A stretch of DNA of 64,000 nt. Origin: Brevundimonas vitisensis. Lineage in GTDB: Bacteria > Pseudomonadota > Alphaproteobacteria > Caulobacterales > Caulobacteraceae. The notes beneath the pieces are model-generated. The model saw only the letters and a list, made by a program, of their open reading frames with translations, had not been told where the DNA came from and ran no database searches. Each line of letters begins with the position of its first letter. Position 1 is the stretch's first letter. Positions 37,391 through 47,540 of this stretch are shown one piece after another. The translations under genes and the position numbers were made by a program. The stretch covers positions 992,001 to 1,056,000 of the forward strand of contig NZ_CP067977.1 in the NCBI RefSeq assembly GCF_016656965.1. Direction: 5' to 3'.

Positions 37391-39964
37391 ATGAACAGTC
37401 GTATGGGGCATCGCGCCCGGATCATGGGCGCCAGCATTCTGGCACTGAGCTGGGCCGGCGCGTCGGCGGTGGCCGCACAGTCGCAGGATGAGGCCACCTC
37501 GGTCGACGAGATCGTCGTGACGGCTCAGCTGCGCGAGCAGGATCCGATCGAGGTCCCCTTCGCCCTGACTGCCTACAGCGGCGAAAGCCTGCGTGAGCTG
37601 GGCGTCCAGGAGTTCGAACAGCTGTCGGCCTTCGTCCCCGGCTTCCTGGTGCAGAACCAGTCGCCGAACAATCCGGGCTTCGTGATGCGCGGCATCACCT
37701 CCGATTCGGGCGAAGCCACCACCGAACCGCGCGTGTCGGTCTATCAGGACGGCGTTTCGATTTCGAAATCGCGCGGATCCTATGTCGAGCTGTTCGACCT
37801 GCAGCGGGTCGAGATCGCCAAGGGTCCGCAATCGACCCTGTATGGCCGGGGAGCCCTGATCGGGGCCGTCAACCTGATCCAGAACCGCCCGGCGATCGGC
37901 CAGTCCTTTGGCGAGGCCGAAGTTCAGGCCGGCGACTATGGCTATGCCATGGTCGAGGGCGTGGCGAACATCGCCTTGGGCGACACCCTGGCCCTGCGTC
38001 TGGCGGGCCGGGTCAAGACCCGCGACGGCTTCGTCGAGAACCTGCTGGGCGGTGACGACTACAACAGCATCGACACCCAGGCCTTCCGCGCCTCGCTGGC
38101 CTTCGCGCCCAGCGACAGCTTCCGCTACGACGTCATCGCCAACTGGCAGGGTGACGAAGCCAGCGGCACGTCCTTCAAGTCCATCGCCTATGCCCCGGCC
38201 GATCCCAACACCGGCGCGGTGCTGGGTGGTCGCGATCCCTGGGACGGCGCGGCCCTGACGCCGACGGCGGCCTTTGACGGCGGCAAGGCCCTGGGTCTGG
38301 ATCGCGAAGTCTGGGGCGTGACGGGCATCGGCCGGTTCGACCTGAACGCCGACTGGACCGTGACCTCGATCACCGCTTATCGCCAGTTCGACTCCTATGA
38401 GACGTTCGACGCCGATGGCGTGTCCCTGCCCATCCTGATCGCGGCCGAACAGGCTGAGGGCGAGCAGTGGAGCCAGGAGCTGCGCCTGAATTTCGACAAC
38501 GGCGGCCGCCTGTCGGGCTTCGTCGGCGCCGGAGCCTTCCACGAGGAAGGATCGCAGCGCACCCCGACCCAGTTCGACGAACGGATCGCCCTGGCCCAGC
38601 TGGCCGGCTTCCTGGACGGCAACCCGTTCGCGGTGGGCAGCAACACCCTGCCGGCCGCCGCCTATGGCTCGCCGGCGATCCTGGACCCGATCCTGACCAG
38701 CTTCGGCCTGGGGGCCGCCGTTCCGGGCATTCGCAACAATCTGAAGCCCGTCCACATCGAGGAAGCGACCAACACCAGCGAGCTGACGTCCTATGACGTG
38801 TTCGGCGACGTCACCTTTGCCGTCACCGACCGGTTCGAGATCGCCGCGGGCATCCGCTACACCACCGACGACAAGACCACCGGCTATTCCAGCCGCGTCG
38901 TCAACGGCCGGTCGGTGCTGGGCGGCCTGCTGGCCGTGCAGCAACTGCAAGGCCAGATCGCGGCTCTGGTGGCCCAGGGCACGCCCCAGTCCCTGGCCCA
39001 GGCAGCGGCCCTGGGGGCGGTTGCGAATGCCATCGTCACCGGACTGGCCACGCCGGGTGCCGCCAATGCCCCGATCAGCGCCGCCTTCCCGCCCTTCGGC
39101 CTGACCGCCCAGCCGACGCCGAACAACGGCGACTTCGTCTATCGCGACCTGGAAGACGACGGCCTCACCTGGCGTCTGACGGCCCGCTATGACCTGTCGG
39201 ACGATGCCAGCCTGTATGCCAACTATGCCCGCGGTCGCCGTCCCAAGGTGCTGAGCGCCGGTGCGCCCTCCGCGCCCCTGTCCAACCCCAACTTCACCGA
39301 GGTGGACGCCGAGACGGTCGACAGCTTTGAAATCGGAGCCAAGGGCGCCTTCATGGACGGCCGTCTGCGGGCTGATGGCGCGGTGTTCCACTACAGCTAC
39401 GAAAACTTCCAGACCACGATCCAGGACGGCACGCGGTTCATCACGGCCAATGCCGGCGAGGCCACGTCCTATGGCTTCGAGGGCCAGATGAGCTTCCAGG
39501 CCACGGACAGCATCGATGTGTTCGGCACCTACGGCTACAATCACTCGCGGTTCGAGGCGGGCATCTATGACGGCAACCGCTTCCGCCTGTCGCCCGACCA
39601 CATGGCCTCGATCGGCATGACCTGGTCGCTCCCGCTGCAAGGCGGCGATGTGATCATCCAGCCGACCTATACCTGGCAGTCGGAAGTCTTCTTCAACGAC
39701 GACAACGACATCCCTGCCCTGCAGACCCGCAACTTCGTCGCCGACCTGATCCAGGACGAGGTTCAGGACGCCTATGGCCTGCTGAACCTGCGGGTCCGGT
39801 TTGTGTCGGGCTCCGGCAACTGGGAGGTCGAAGCCTTTGGCGACAATCTGCTGGACGAGGAATACATCAAGGATGCGGGCAATACGGGCGATGCCCTGGG
39901 CCTGCCGACCTTCATCGCGGGTCGTCCGCGGATGGCCGGCCTGTCCCTGCGCCTGCGCTACTGA
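37391..39964 (+). CDS. TonB-dependent outer-membrane receptor
   Basis: The 857-residue protein has a signal peptide ending near AVAAQ, a TonB-box-like DEIVVTAQLREQDPIEVPF, a plug with VFVPG and YGRGALIGAVNLI, and a barrel ending LSLRLRY with terminal aromatic. GGGGGAT sits before ATG 37391. It lies 18 bases upstream of a PhoD-type phosphatase, so the two probably work together on a phosphorylated substrate at the outer membrane. No transport specificity can be assigned. Confidence 0.87.
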   Translation: MNSRMGHRARIMGASILALSWAGASAVAAQSQDEATSVDEIVVTAQLREQDPIEVPFALTAYSGESLRELGVQEFEQLSAFVPGFLVQNQSPNNPGFVMRGITSDSGEATTEPRVSVYQDGVSISKSRGSYVELFDLQRVEIAKGPQSTLYGRGALIGAVNLIQNRPAIGQSFGEAEVQAGDYGYAMVEGVANIALGDTLALRLAGRVKTRDGFVENLLGGDDYNSIDTQAFRASLAFAPSDSFRYDVIANWQGDEASGTSFKSIAYAPADPNTGAVLGGRDPWDGAALTPTAAFDGGKALGLDREVWGVTGIGRFDLNADWTVTSITAYRQFDSYETFDADGVSLPILIAAEQAEGEQWSQELRLNFDNGGRLSGFVGAGAFHEEGSQRTPTQFDERIALAQLAGFLDGNPFAVGSNTLPAAAYGSPAILDPILTSFGLGAAVPGIRNNLKPVHIEEATNTSELTSYDVFGDVTFAVTDRFEIAAGIRYTTDDKTTGYSSRVVNGRSVLGGLLAVQQLQGQIAALVAQGTPQSLAQAAALGAVANAIVTGLATPGAANAPISAAFPPFGLTAQPTPNNGDFVYRDLEDDGLTWRLTARYDLSDDASLYANYARGRRPKVLSAGAPSAPLSNPNFTEVDAETVDSFEIGAKGAFMDGRLRADGAVFHYSYENFQTTIQDGTRFITANAGEATSYGFEGQMSFQATDSIDVFGTYGYNHSRFEAGIYDGNRFRLSPDHMASIGMTWSLPLQGGDVIIQPTYTWQSEVFFNDDNDIPALQTRNFVADLIQDEVQDAYGLLNLRVRFVSGSGNWEVEAFGDNLLDEEYIKDAGNTGDALGLPTFIAGRPRMAGLSLRLRY

Positions 39965-39982
39965 TCCAGCCGGAGACGTAAA

Positions 39983-41668
39983 ATGAAACTGGACCGTCGC
40001 GGCCTGATCGGCCTCCTGGGGGGCGGCGTCGCCGCTCCCGCCCTGGCCCGACCGGGCGCGAAAGCGGCGACGGTCCAGTTTCGTCACGGGGTCGCTTCGG
40101 GCGATCCCACCTCTGACGGCATGGTCCTGTGGACCCGGTTGACCACCGATGCCGCCGAACCGCTCAGTGTCGACTGGTTCGTGCGCCCGGCGCAGGCCGA
40201 CACTGCGCCTGTCCTCAGCGGGCGGATCGAGACCGGGCCGGATCGCGACTGGACGGTCAAGATCGAGGTGTCGGGGCTGGAATCCGGCCGGGAATACCGG
40301 TTCGACTTCGCCGCTGCCGGGACCGTCTCGCCGCAGGGCCTGACCCGGACCCTGCCCGCCGGAACCACGCCGGTCGTCAGCCTGGCCGTCGTGTCATGCC
40401 AGCTGTATCCGGGCGGTCTGTTCAATGCCTATCAGGCCATTGCCGACCTGCCCCGCGTCGACGCCGTCGTCCACCTGGGCGACTATATCTATGAATACGG
40501 GGCCGAGGCTGACGACTATGGCATGGCCACCGGTCAGGCCCTGGGTCGGATTCCCGAGCCTGCGCATGAGATCGTGACCCTGGCCGACTATCGGCTGCGT
40601 CACGCCCAGTACAAGTCCGACCCCGACCTTCAGGCCGCCCATGCCCGTGCGCCCTTCATCTGCGTCTGGGACGACCATGAGGTCACCAACGACGCCTGGC
40701 AGGCGGGGGCCCAAAATCACCAGCCCGCGTCCGAGGGTGACTATGCGGCCCGCAAGGCCATCGCCCTGCGCGCCTATTATGAATGGATGCCGATCCGCGA
40801 GCCCCGGCAGGGTGCAATGCGCGAGGCGATCCAGCGCAGCTTCCATTTCGGCGATCTGGCCAGTCTGCACATGGTCGAGACGCGGCTGCTGGCCCGTACC
40901 GAACAGCTGTCCTATCAGGCCGATCTGACGATGACGGTCGATGCGGACGGGACCCCCGTGCCCGACATCGCGGCCTTCGAAGCCAAGCGCAAGGATCCGG
41001 CCCGCGACCTCCTGGGTGAGGATCAGCGCGCCTGGCTGGGACGTGAGCTGTCCGCATCCCATGCCGCCGGACGCCCGTGGCAGGTGCTGGGCAATCAGGT
41101 GGTCATGGCGCGCGTCGCCGGTCCCGACGTGTCCAAAATGGACGGACCGGCCCAGATCGAGGCCATGATTGCGGCCCTGCCTGCCGAGGTGCAGGCCGAG
41201 GTCCGGCTGTCGATCCAGCTGTTCAAGGCCGGCCTGCCCTTCAACCTGGACGCCTGGGACGGTTATCCGGCCGGCCGCGAGCGTCTGTACCAGGTGTTCG
41301 AGGCGGCAGGCGTACAGCCCATCGTCCTGGCCGGCGACAGCCACGCCTTCTGGGTCAATGAACTGAAGGATGCGGGCGGGGTCCGCCGCGCGGTCGAGTT
41401 CGGCACCAGCGCCGTCTCCAGCCCCTCGCCCGGCGACGCCCTGCCCGGCCTGCCGCTGGGACCGCTGCTGTCGGGCACCAATGATGAGGTCGTCTTCTGC
41501 GACCAGACCGCCAAGGGTTTCGTGCTGCTGACCCTGACGCCGGAGGCCGCAACGGCCGAACTGCGGACTGTCTCGACCATCATGGCCAAACCGTTCGAGA
41601 GCGGAACCCTGCGTCGTTACCGCATCGCCCGGACGCCCGACGGTCTGGGGCCGCTGGAGCGGATCTAG
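39983..41668 (+). CDS. phoD: PhoD-like alkaline phosphatase (metallophosphoesterase)
   Basis: The 561-residue protein begins MKLDRRGLIGLLGGGVAAPALA, a Tat-type signal with twin Arg. PhoD motifs follow: SCQLYPGG, HLGDYIYEYG, VWDDHEVTNDAW, GNQVVMAR and AGDSHAFWVNEL, which hold the metal ligands. It hydrolyses phosphate mono- or diesters in the periplasm. It lies 18 bases after the TonB receptor and converges on recN, where the stops overlap. A diesterase or phospholipase D-like variant is possible. Confidence 0.88.
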   Translation: MKLDRRGLIGLLGGGVAAPALARPGAKAATVQFRHGVASGDPTSDGMVLWTRLTTDAAEPLSVDWFVRPAQADTAPVLSGRIETGPDRDWTVKIEVSGLESGREYRFDFAAAGTVSPQGLTRTLPAGTTPVVSLAVVSCQLYPGGLFNAYQAIADLPRVDAVVHLGDYIYEYGAEADDYGMATGQALGRIPEPAHEIVTLADYRLRHAQYKSDPDLQAAHARAPFICVWDDHEVTNDAWQAGAQNHQPASEGDYAARKAIALRAYYEWMPIREPRQGAMREAIQRSFHFGDLASLHMVETRLLARTEQLSYQADLTMTVDADGTPVPDIAAFEAKRKDPARDLLGEDQRAWLGRELSASHAAGRPWQVLGNQVVMARVAGPDVSKMDGPAQIEAMIAALPAEVQAEVRLSIQLFKAGLPFNLDAWDGYPAGRERLYQVFEAAGVQPIVLAGDSHAFWVNELKDAGGVRRAVEFGTSAVSSPSPGDALPGLPLGPLLSGTNDEVVFCDQTAKGFVLLTLTPEAATAELRTVSTIMAKPFESGTLRRYRIARTPDGLGPLERI

Positions 41669-43365
41669 GCCATCAGGGTCCCCGCGGCGGCGCGGGCCTC
41701 ATCGGTGATGACGGCCCCGGACAGCATCCGGGCGATCTCTTCGCGGCGGGCTTCGGGCGACAGGGCGTCCAGCGAGGTCGCGGTGCGGCCATCGGCATCG
41801 GCCTTTCGCACCTTCCAGTGGGCGTGGCCGCGCGCGGCGACCTGCGGACTGTGGGTCACGACCAGGACCTGGGCTCCCTCGGCCAGACGTTGCAGGCGGC
41901 GGCCAACCGCCTCGGCCACGGCACCGCCCACGCCCTGATCCACTTCGTCGAAGATCATGACCGGCTGACGCAGGCCCTCCCGCCCGGCCAGAGCCGCCTT
42001 CATGGCCAGGGCAAAGCGTGCCAGCTCCCCGCCCGAGGCGATGGCATCCAGCGGCCCGAACGCCGTCCCGGCATTGGTCGCGATCTCGAACCGGACCGTC
42101 TCCATGCCGAACGGGCCGCGCCGCCCGTCCGTGACCGGGTCCAGCGCCACACGGAACCGTGCGCGATCCAGCTTCAGCGGGCCCAGCTCTTCCATCACCG
42201 CCTGGGCCAGACGGGCACCGGCCCCCTCGCGGGCGTCGGTCAGCATGCCGGCGACCAGATCATAGTCTTCACGGGCCTGGGTCGCGGCGCGCTCGGCCTC
42301 GGTCAGGGCTCCGGCCCCGTCCTCGATCAGACGCAGCTTCTCGCGGATGCGGATGCGCAGCGACGGCAGGGCGTCCACCGTCGTATTCAGCTTGCGAGCC
42401 GCCGCCCGCAGGGCGAACAGCCGTTCCTCGGCCTTGTCCAACCGGCCCGGTTCGACATCAAAGGCGGCAGCGGCGGAATCCACGGCGGCCATGGCCTCGG
42501 TCGCTTCGACCAGGGTCCGGTCGATGGCCTCGGCCGCCGCCGCCAGACGTCCGATCACGGGATGGTCCGCCTCGGCCCCGGCCTGGGTCGCACGCTGACG
42601 GGCATGTTCGACGGCACGCAGGGCCGACGCCAGCTTTTGCGTCAGCTTGTCCCCGCCCAGGGTCGTGCGGGCATCGGCCAGATCGCTGAGGGCCTTTTCC
42701 GCAGCCCCCAGAAGCGCCCGCTCGCCCGCCAGCTCCGTCTCCTCGTCGGGGCGGGGGTCCAGTTCGTCCAGATCGGCCAGGTTGAGGGTCAGTTCCTCGA
42801 CATGGGCGGCGGCTTCTGCGGCCGCAGCACGCAGGTCCGCCACATGCGCCTCTGCCGACTTCAGCCGCTCGGAGGCCGCCGCGACAGCCTCCAGATGCAC
42901 GCGCAGCGCGCCATAGCCGTCCAGCAGGGCCCGGTGGGTCTTCCAGTCCAGCAAGCCAACGGTCTCATGCTGGCCATGCACCTCGACCAGGGCCTGGCCG
43001 ACCTCGCGCAGGACCGCGACCCCGGCAGGCTGGTCGTTGATGAAGGCCCGGCTGCGGCCGTCCGCCGACAGGATGCGGCGCAGAATCAGCGGCTCGCCCG
43101 CGGCCACCTCGAACCCGCGATCGGTCAGCAGTGCGATCAGGTCCGGGTCGTCGGGACAGGTGAAGACCGCCGCCGCCACGGCCTGTTTGGCCCCCGCCCG
43201 CACCAGACCGGCGTCGGCCCGGGCCCCCAGCGCCAGGCCCAGCGCGTCCAGAATGATCGACTTCCCCGCCCCCGTCTCGCCGGTCAGCACGGTCAGCCCA
43301 TGCTGGACCTCGAGATCCAGCACGTCGACCAGCACGATGTCGCGGATGGACAGTGCAGTCAGCAT
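41665..43365 (-). CDS. recN: DNA repair protein RecN
   Basis: RecN is an SMC-like ATPase needed in double-strand-break repair. The 566-residue product has Walker A GETGAGKSIIL near residue 30, long coiled-coil arms in the middle and the C-terminal ATPase half with IASGGELARFALAMKAAL and MIFDEVDQGVGG. It starts at ATG 43365 and lies downstream of bamD on the same strand, in the order bamD-recN. Confidence 0.93.
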   Translation of the reverse strand: MLTALSIRDIVLVDVLDLEVQHGLTVLTGETGAGKSIILDALGLALGARADAGLVRAGAKQAVAAAVFTCPDDPDLIALLTDRGFEVAAGEPLILRRILSADGRSRAFINDQPAGVAVLREVGQALVEVHGQHETVGLLDWKTHRALLDGYGALRVHLEAVAAASERLKSAEAHVADLRAAAAEAAAHVEELTLNLADLDELDPRPDEETELAGERALLGAAEKALSDLADARTTLGGDKLTQKLASALRAVEHARQRATQAGAEADHPVIGRLAAAAEAIDRTLVEATEAMAAVDSAAAAFDVEPGRLDKAEERLFALRAAARKLNTTVDALPSLRIRIREKLRLIEDGAGALTEAERAATQAREDYDLVAGMLTDAREGAGARLAQAVMEELGPLKLDRARFRVALDPVTDGRRGPFGMETVRFEIATNAGTAFGPLDAIASGGELARFALAMKAALAGREGLRQPVMIFDEVDQGVGGAVAEAVGRRLQRLAEGAQVLVVTHSPQVAARGHAHWKVRKADADGRTATSLDALSPEARREEIARMLSGAVITDEARAAAGTLMA

Positions 43366-43459
43366 GGGGCGCTCAGCATGGCGTCGGGCGATTCGTCATG
43401 GCGGCCAGTCTAGCGGCCAACGGGGTCGGTCACATCACCCACAGAACAATTCAGCAACA

Positions 43460-44308
43460 TCACCCCGGGATGATGCGCTCCAACCAGCTTTCACGACGGC
43501 CTTCCGGCGCGACCTCGGGACGGCGACCCTCGTCGGACAGCAGGGCATAGGCCTCGGCGTACCAGGGGCTGCCCGGATAGTTGTAGCCCAGCACCGCCGC
43601 ATTGCGGGTGGCCTCGTCCTTCAGGCCCAGGCTGACATAGACCTCGACCAGACGGTACAGGGCCTCGGGCACATGGGAGGTGCGCTGATAATCCGGGTTC
43701 TCGACGACCGTCTTGTAGCGGTTGATGGCGGCCAGGGGCTGGTTGCCACGCTGATAGTAGCGGCCGATGGCCATCTCCTTGCCGGCCAGCTGGTCGTTGA
43801 CCATGTCGATCTTGACCATGGCGTCGGTCGCATAGGGCGTGCCTTCATAGTTGCGCACGACATAGCGAAGGCCCGTCAGCGCCAGCTGGGCATAGCCCTG
43901 GTCGCGGCCCACGTCGGTGATCTGCTCCCAGTTGCAGACCGCCTTCATATAGTGGGCATAGACCGCCGACGGATTGCCCGGAAACAGCTGGATGAACCGA
44001 TCCGCCGCCGCGATGGCGTCCTGATAGGCGTTATCTTGGTAATAGGCGTAAATCTGCATCAGGATGGCCCGGCGGGACCATTCCGAATACGGATGCTGGC
44101 GCTCCACTTCCTGGAAGTAGTCGATCGCATCGCGCCAACGCTTGCGCTCCAGCCGCTCATAGCCGGTGTTGTACAAGGCCTCGACCGGGCGCTCCTCATA
44201 GGCCAGGCGCGGCCGGCTGTTGTTGCCGCCACAGGCGGAAACGGCCACGGTCGCGGCGAGCGTCGCCAGGAGCATCAGGCGCGAGGAGCGGAACTTCAGG
44301 ACGGGCAA
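43460..44308 (-). CDS. bamD: Outer-membrane assembly lipoprotein BamD
   Basis: BamD is an essential lipoprotein of the BAM complex that inserts beta-barrels. The product (282 residues from TTG 44308) has a lipoprotein signal ending VAVSAC-GG, then TPR helices: EALYNTGYERLERKRWRDAIDYFQEVERQHPYSEW and AAADRFIQLFPGNP. GAGG is six bases before the TTG; GTG 44320 is an alternative. The upstream frame is antiphase and not convincing. It is followed by recN. Confidence 0.9.
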   Translation of the reverse strand: MPVLKFRSSRLMLLATLAATVAVSACGGNNSRPRLAYEERPVEALYNTGYERLERKRWRDAIDYFQEVERQHPYSEWSRRAILMQIYAYYQDNAYQDAIAAADRFIQLFPGNPSAVYAHYMKAVCNWEQITDVGRDQGYAQLALTGLRYVVRNYEGTPYATDAMVKIDMVNDQLAGKEMAIGRYYQRGNQPLAAINRYKTVVENPDYQRTSHVPEALYRLVEVYVSLGLKDEATRNAAVLGYNYPGSPWYAEAYALLSDEGRRPEVAPEGRRESWLERIIPG

Positions 44309-44521
44309 GGACGACCTCACGACAAGCCAGGCGCGGCGACGCCGGGGCGTCACCGATAACCAACGAGCGCCACTTCTACACCAGCGACCCCACCTCGCCA
44401 ATGCAGCGACGGCGATCGAAATCGGCCGACACGGCTTGCGGGGGGGCGATCGGCTGATAAGAAGCGCGCCAATACGACGCGCCTCATTGGAAGCGCGATG
44501 ACGGCGAAAGGATGACCGGGG

Positions 44522-45457
44522 ATGAAGCTGCTGTCTGGCAACGCGAACCGGAGCCTGTCACGGGCGATTGCTGACCACCTGGACATGCCGCTGACGCGGA
44601 CCCAGGTGAAGCGCTTCGCCGACAACGAGGTCTTCGCGGTCATCGAGGAAAATGTTCGGGGCGAGGACGTCTTCGTTTTGCAGTCCACCAGCTATCCGGC
44701 CAATGACAATCTGATGGAGCTGCTGATCCTGACCGACGCCCTGGTTCGGGCCTCGGCCAAGCGGATCACGGCGGTCATGCCCTATTTCGGTTACGCCCGT
44801 CAGGATCGGAAGACCGGTGGCCGGACGCCGATTTCTGCCAAGCTGGTCGCCAATATGATCACCCGCGCGGGGGCTCATCGCGTGCTGACCATGGATCTGC
44901 ATGCGGGCCAGATTCAGGGCTTCTTCGACATCCCGACCGACAATCTGGTCGCCACGCCGGTGCTGGCCCAGGACATCAAGGAAAACTACCCGCGCGGCGA
45001 CGACCTGCTGATCGTGTCGCCGGACGTGGGCGGGGTGGTGCGGGCCCGGTCTCTGGCCAGCCGCCTGAATGCCGACCTGGCCATCGTCGACAAGCGCCGC
45101 GCGCGGGCGGGCGAAAGCGAGGTCATGAACATCATCGGCGACGTCCAGGGACGGCGCTGCATCCTGTTCGACGACATCGTCGATTCGGGCGGGACCCTGG
45201 TCAATGCGGCCAAGGCCCTGATCGACTCGGGCGCGACCGAGGTCTCGGCCTATATCAGCCACGGCGTCCTGTCGGGTCCGGCGGTGCAGCGCGTGATGGA
45301 CGGCCCGCTGAAGGAACTGGTCATCACCGACTCGATCGAACAACCCCACGAAGTTTTGAACTGCCCCAAGATTCGCAGTGTTTCCGTGGCTCCGCTGATC
45401 GGTGAGGCCATCCGACGGATCGCCAACGAAGAATCGGTGTCCAAACTGTTCGATTAA
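44522..45457 (+). CDS. prs: Ribose-phosphate pyrophosphokinase
   Basis: Prs makes PRPP from ribose 5-phosphate and ATP for nucleotide, His and Trp synthesis. The 311-residue protein has [56 protein letters not shown] and the PRPP loop [16 protein letters not shown]. Start ATG 44522 gives normal length. It stands alone after a 213-base gap. Confidence 0.95.
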   Translation: MKLLSGNANRSLSRAIADHLDMPLTRTQVKRFADNEVFAVIEENVRGEDVFVLQSTSYPANDNLMELLILTDALVRASAKRITAVMPYFGYARQDRKTGGRTPISAKLVANMITRAGAHRVLTMDLHAGQIQGFFDIPTDNLVATPVLAQDIKENYPRGDDLLIVSPDVGGVVRARSLASRLNADLAIVDKRRARAGESEVMNIIGDVQGRRCILFDDIVDSGGTLVNAAKALIDSGATEVSAYISHGVLSGPAVQRVMDGPLKELVITDSIEQPHEVLNCPKIRSVSVAPLIGEAIRRIANEESVSKLFD

Positions 45458-45546
45458 CGGTCGGAAAACGCCTTCCGACGCGATATAGAACCCACAGTTT
45501 CGGTGCGCCCGAGCGCGCCGCGCGTCCATGTGGGGAATAACCGCCG

Positions 45547-46626
45547 ATGCCCAAGGCCAATCTGCGCCGCGGTCTGTCTGTTGCCGCTCTTGCTGCCATC
45601 GCCGTCCTTGCGGCCTGTTCGACGCCCGAGCCGGCCCCGGCGCCGGTGGTCGCACCGCCTCCGCCGCCACCTCCGCCCGTCACCTTGAACGAAGGCGTGG
45701 CCCAGGCGGCCTCCATCTATGTGGCCTTCATCCGCGAGGTGGGCACCATCCAGGCGGGCTTCCCCGACGCGGAGTCGATCCAGGTCGCGATCCGGCGCGG
45801 TGCCGCCTATGAGCCCGCCCAGTTGTCGCGGGGCATGATCGCCTATGGCTCGATCCTGGCGCTCCAGTCGCCCGAGTTCGTGGCCGGGGTTCGCACCTAT
45901 GCCGCCGATCCGGTCCAGCGCCGCGAAGTGATCGACCGCATCATCGCCGATCCGGCCTACGCCGCCACTCTGCCGGGGGCCGATGCGGCCGCCGGCCTGA
46001 TCATCTCCACCCTGGGCAAGGACATCACCACCATGATGGCCATCGCCGAGGCGGTGGAGGCCGATGCCTATACGATCCAGGAACGTCGCGACCCGCGCCG
46101 CCGCTGGGCCGTCACCCATATCGCGGACCGCGAGGTCCGGCTGGAGTCCACCAAGACGGCCTCGGCGGCCCAGATGCTGCCTTCGGCCGAAGAGGCCAGC
46201 CGCCTGTTCGCCGCCGCCCATGCCGGAAACGGCCTGAACCTTGAGGCGACCACGGTGGCGCCGCCCTATACCCCCGCCGTCATCAACGCCCTGGCGATCG
46301 CGGCCCTCGCAGCCCTGGGCGCAGGCGGCGAGGACTATCGGGCCAACACCGAAGCCCTGACGGTCGAGTCGAACAGCGAGTTCTGCCTGAATATGTCCAA
46401 GCTGAACCTGTTCCAGTGCCTGGCGGCCTCGCGCCCCAGCTATGAGGACATGTTCTGCATGGGCCGTCACATCGTGCGCGACCTGGCCACCTGCACCACC
46501 GAGGCGACCGTGCCCCGCGTCGTGTCCCTGACGCCGACTGCCGTTGCGGCCGGTGAGGGCCAGAGCCTGATCGCCGCCGACGCGACAACCGCTTCCGCCC
46601 AGGCCGTGCGCGGATCAGGCAACTGA
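45547..46626 (+). CDS. Predicted lipoprotein of unknown function
   Basis: The 359-residue protein has a lipoprotein signal (AALAAIAVLAAC-STP) followed by a Pro-rich linker with eight Pro in a row, then an Ala-rich helical domain. Conserved-looking Cys lie in FCLNMSKLNLFQCLAA and MFCMGRHIVRDLATC. I do not recognise a family; it resembles conserved Caulobacterales lipoproteins of unknown role. It lies between prs and rplY, without overlap. Confidence 0.8.
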   Translation: MPKANLRRGLSVAALAAIAVLAACSTPEPAPAPVVAPPPPPPPPVTLNEGVAQAASIYVAFIREVGTIQAGFPDAESIQVAIRRGAAYEPAQLSRGMIAYGSILALQSPEFVAGVRTYAADPVQRREVIDRIIADPAYAATLPGADAAAGLIISTLGKDITTMMAIAEAVEADAYTIQERRDPRRRWAVTHIADREVRLESTKTASAAQMLPSAEEASRLFAAAHAGNGLNLEATTVAPPYTPAVINALAIAALAALGAGGEDYRANTEALTVESNSEFCLNMSKLNLFQCLAASRPSYEDMFCMGRHIVRDLATCTTEATVPRVVSLTPTAVAAGEGQSLIAADATTASAQAVRGSGN

Positions 46627-46759
46627 TCGACTCGAACCCGACAGCGGTTGCGCGGTCGGGCTTTGGCGTGTATTAGCCCGCGCTCTTGAATTCGAGGGTG
46701 TGTTCACCCCGTCGCGCGGGCCCATGCAGCGCGGCGATACCGTTATTGAGGCGAGCCCG

Positions 46760-47431
46760 ATGGCCGAGATCATTCTGAACGTCGACGTCCGTGAAAACGT
46801 CGGCACCGGCGGTGCCCGTGCCGCGCGTCGCGCTGGCTCGGTGCCCGGCATCCTGTACGGCGGCGACAAGGCCCCGGTCGCGATCTCGGTCAACGAGAAG
46901 GACTTCCGCAAGTCGCTCTACACCGGCAAGCTGCTGGGCCATCTGGTCACGCTGAAGTACGGCGAAGAGAGCCAGCCCGTCATCGCCAAGGACGTGCAGT
47001 TCGACCCGGTGACCGACCGTCCGCTGCATTTCGACCTGATGCGCGTCGACGAGAAGCAGACCATCAGCATCGAAGTGCCCGTGCACTTCATCAACCAGGA
47101 CAAGTGCCCGGCCTTCCGTCAGGGTGGTTCGCTGGAAATCGTGCGCCACACGGTCGAGATCGTCGTGCGTGCCGACCACATCCCCGAAGACCTGATCGTT
47201 GACCTGGCCGGCCACAAGCTGGGCGACACCATCCGCATCTCCGACATCAAGCTGCCGGAAGGCGTCGAGCCCGCGATCGGCGACCGCGACTTCATGATCG
47301 CTTCGATCAAGGCTTCCTCGGCTGCCAAGGCCGCCGACGAGATCGAAGAAGCCATCGCCGAAGAGAACGCCATCGCTGCCGAAGCGGCTGCCGACGAGGT
47401 TCCCGCCACCGAACAGTCGGACGGCGAGTAA
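46760..47431 (+). CDS. rplY: 50S ribosomal protein L25 (CTC/TL5 type)
   Basis: L25 binds 5S rRNA. The 223-residue protein has the L25 domain (LNVDVRENVGTGGARAARRA, GSVPGILYGG) and the C-terminal TL5 domain (IEVPVHFINQDKCPAFRQGG). It ends with an acidic Ala/Glu tail. ATG 46760 gives MAEIILNVDV, matching the family. A strong terminator follows, then pth, a common pairing in proteobacteria. Confidence 0.93.
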   Translation: MAEIILNVDVRENVGTGGARAARRAGSVPGILYGGDKAPVAISVNEKDFRKSLYTGKLLGHLVTLKYGEESQPVIAKDVQFDPVTDRPLHFDLMRVDEKQTISIEVPVHFINQDKCPAFRQGGSLEIVRHTVEIVVRADHIPEDLIVDLAGHKLGDTIRISDIKLPEGVEPAIGDRDFMIASIKASSAAKAADEIEEAIAEENAIAAEAAADEVPATEQSDGE

Positions 47432-47475
47432 GACTGATCGTCGCAAGACGGATCGCCTCGGCATTACGAATGTCG

Positions 47476-47509
47476 AAAACCCCGCCCGGTTTACCGCGGC
47501 GGGGTTTTT
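47476..47509 (+). terminator. Intrinsic terminator after rplY
   Basis: The stem CCCCGCC / GGCGGGG (47480-47486, 47498-47504) is extended by AAAA/TTTT and followed by TTTTT. It separates rplY from pth, so read-through or a separate promoter must serve pth. Confidence 0.87.
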
Positions 47510-47540
47510 GTTATCGGGTCTGACAGGCTAGAGCGTCATC

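Noticed and set aside
37370..40087. Minus-strand open frame of 905 codons
   Set aside because: It is the mirror of the TonB receptor gene at 37391. Its composition is repetitive and it has no motif or ribosome-binding site.
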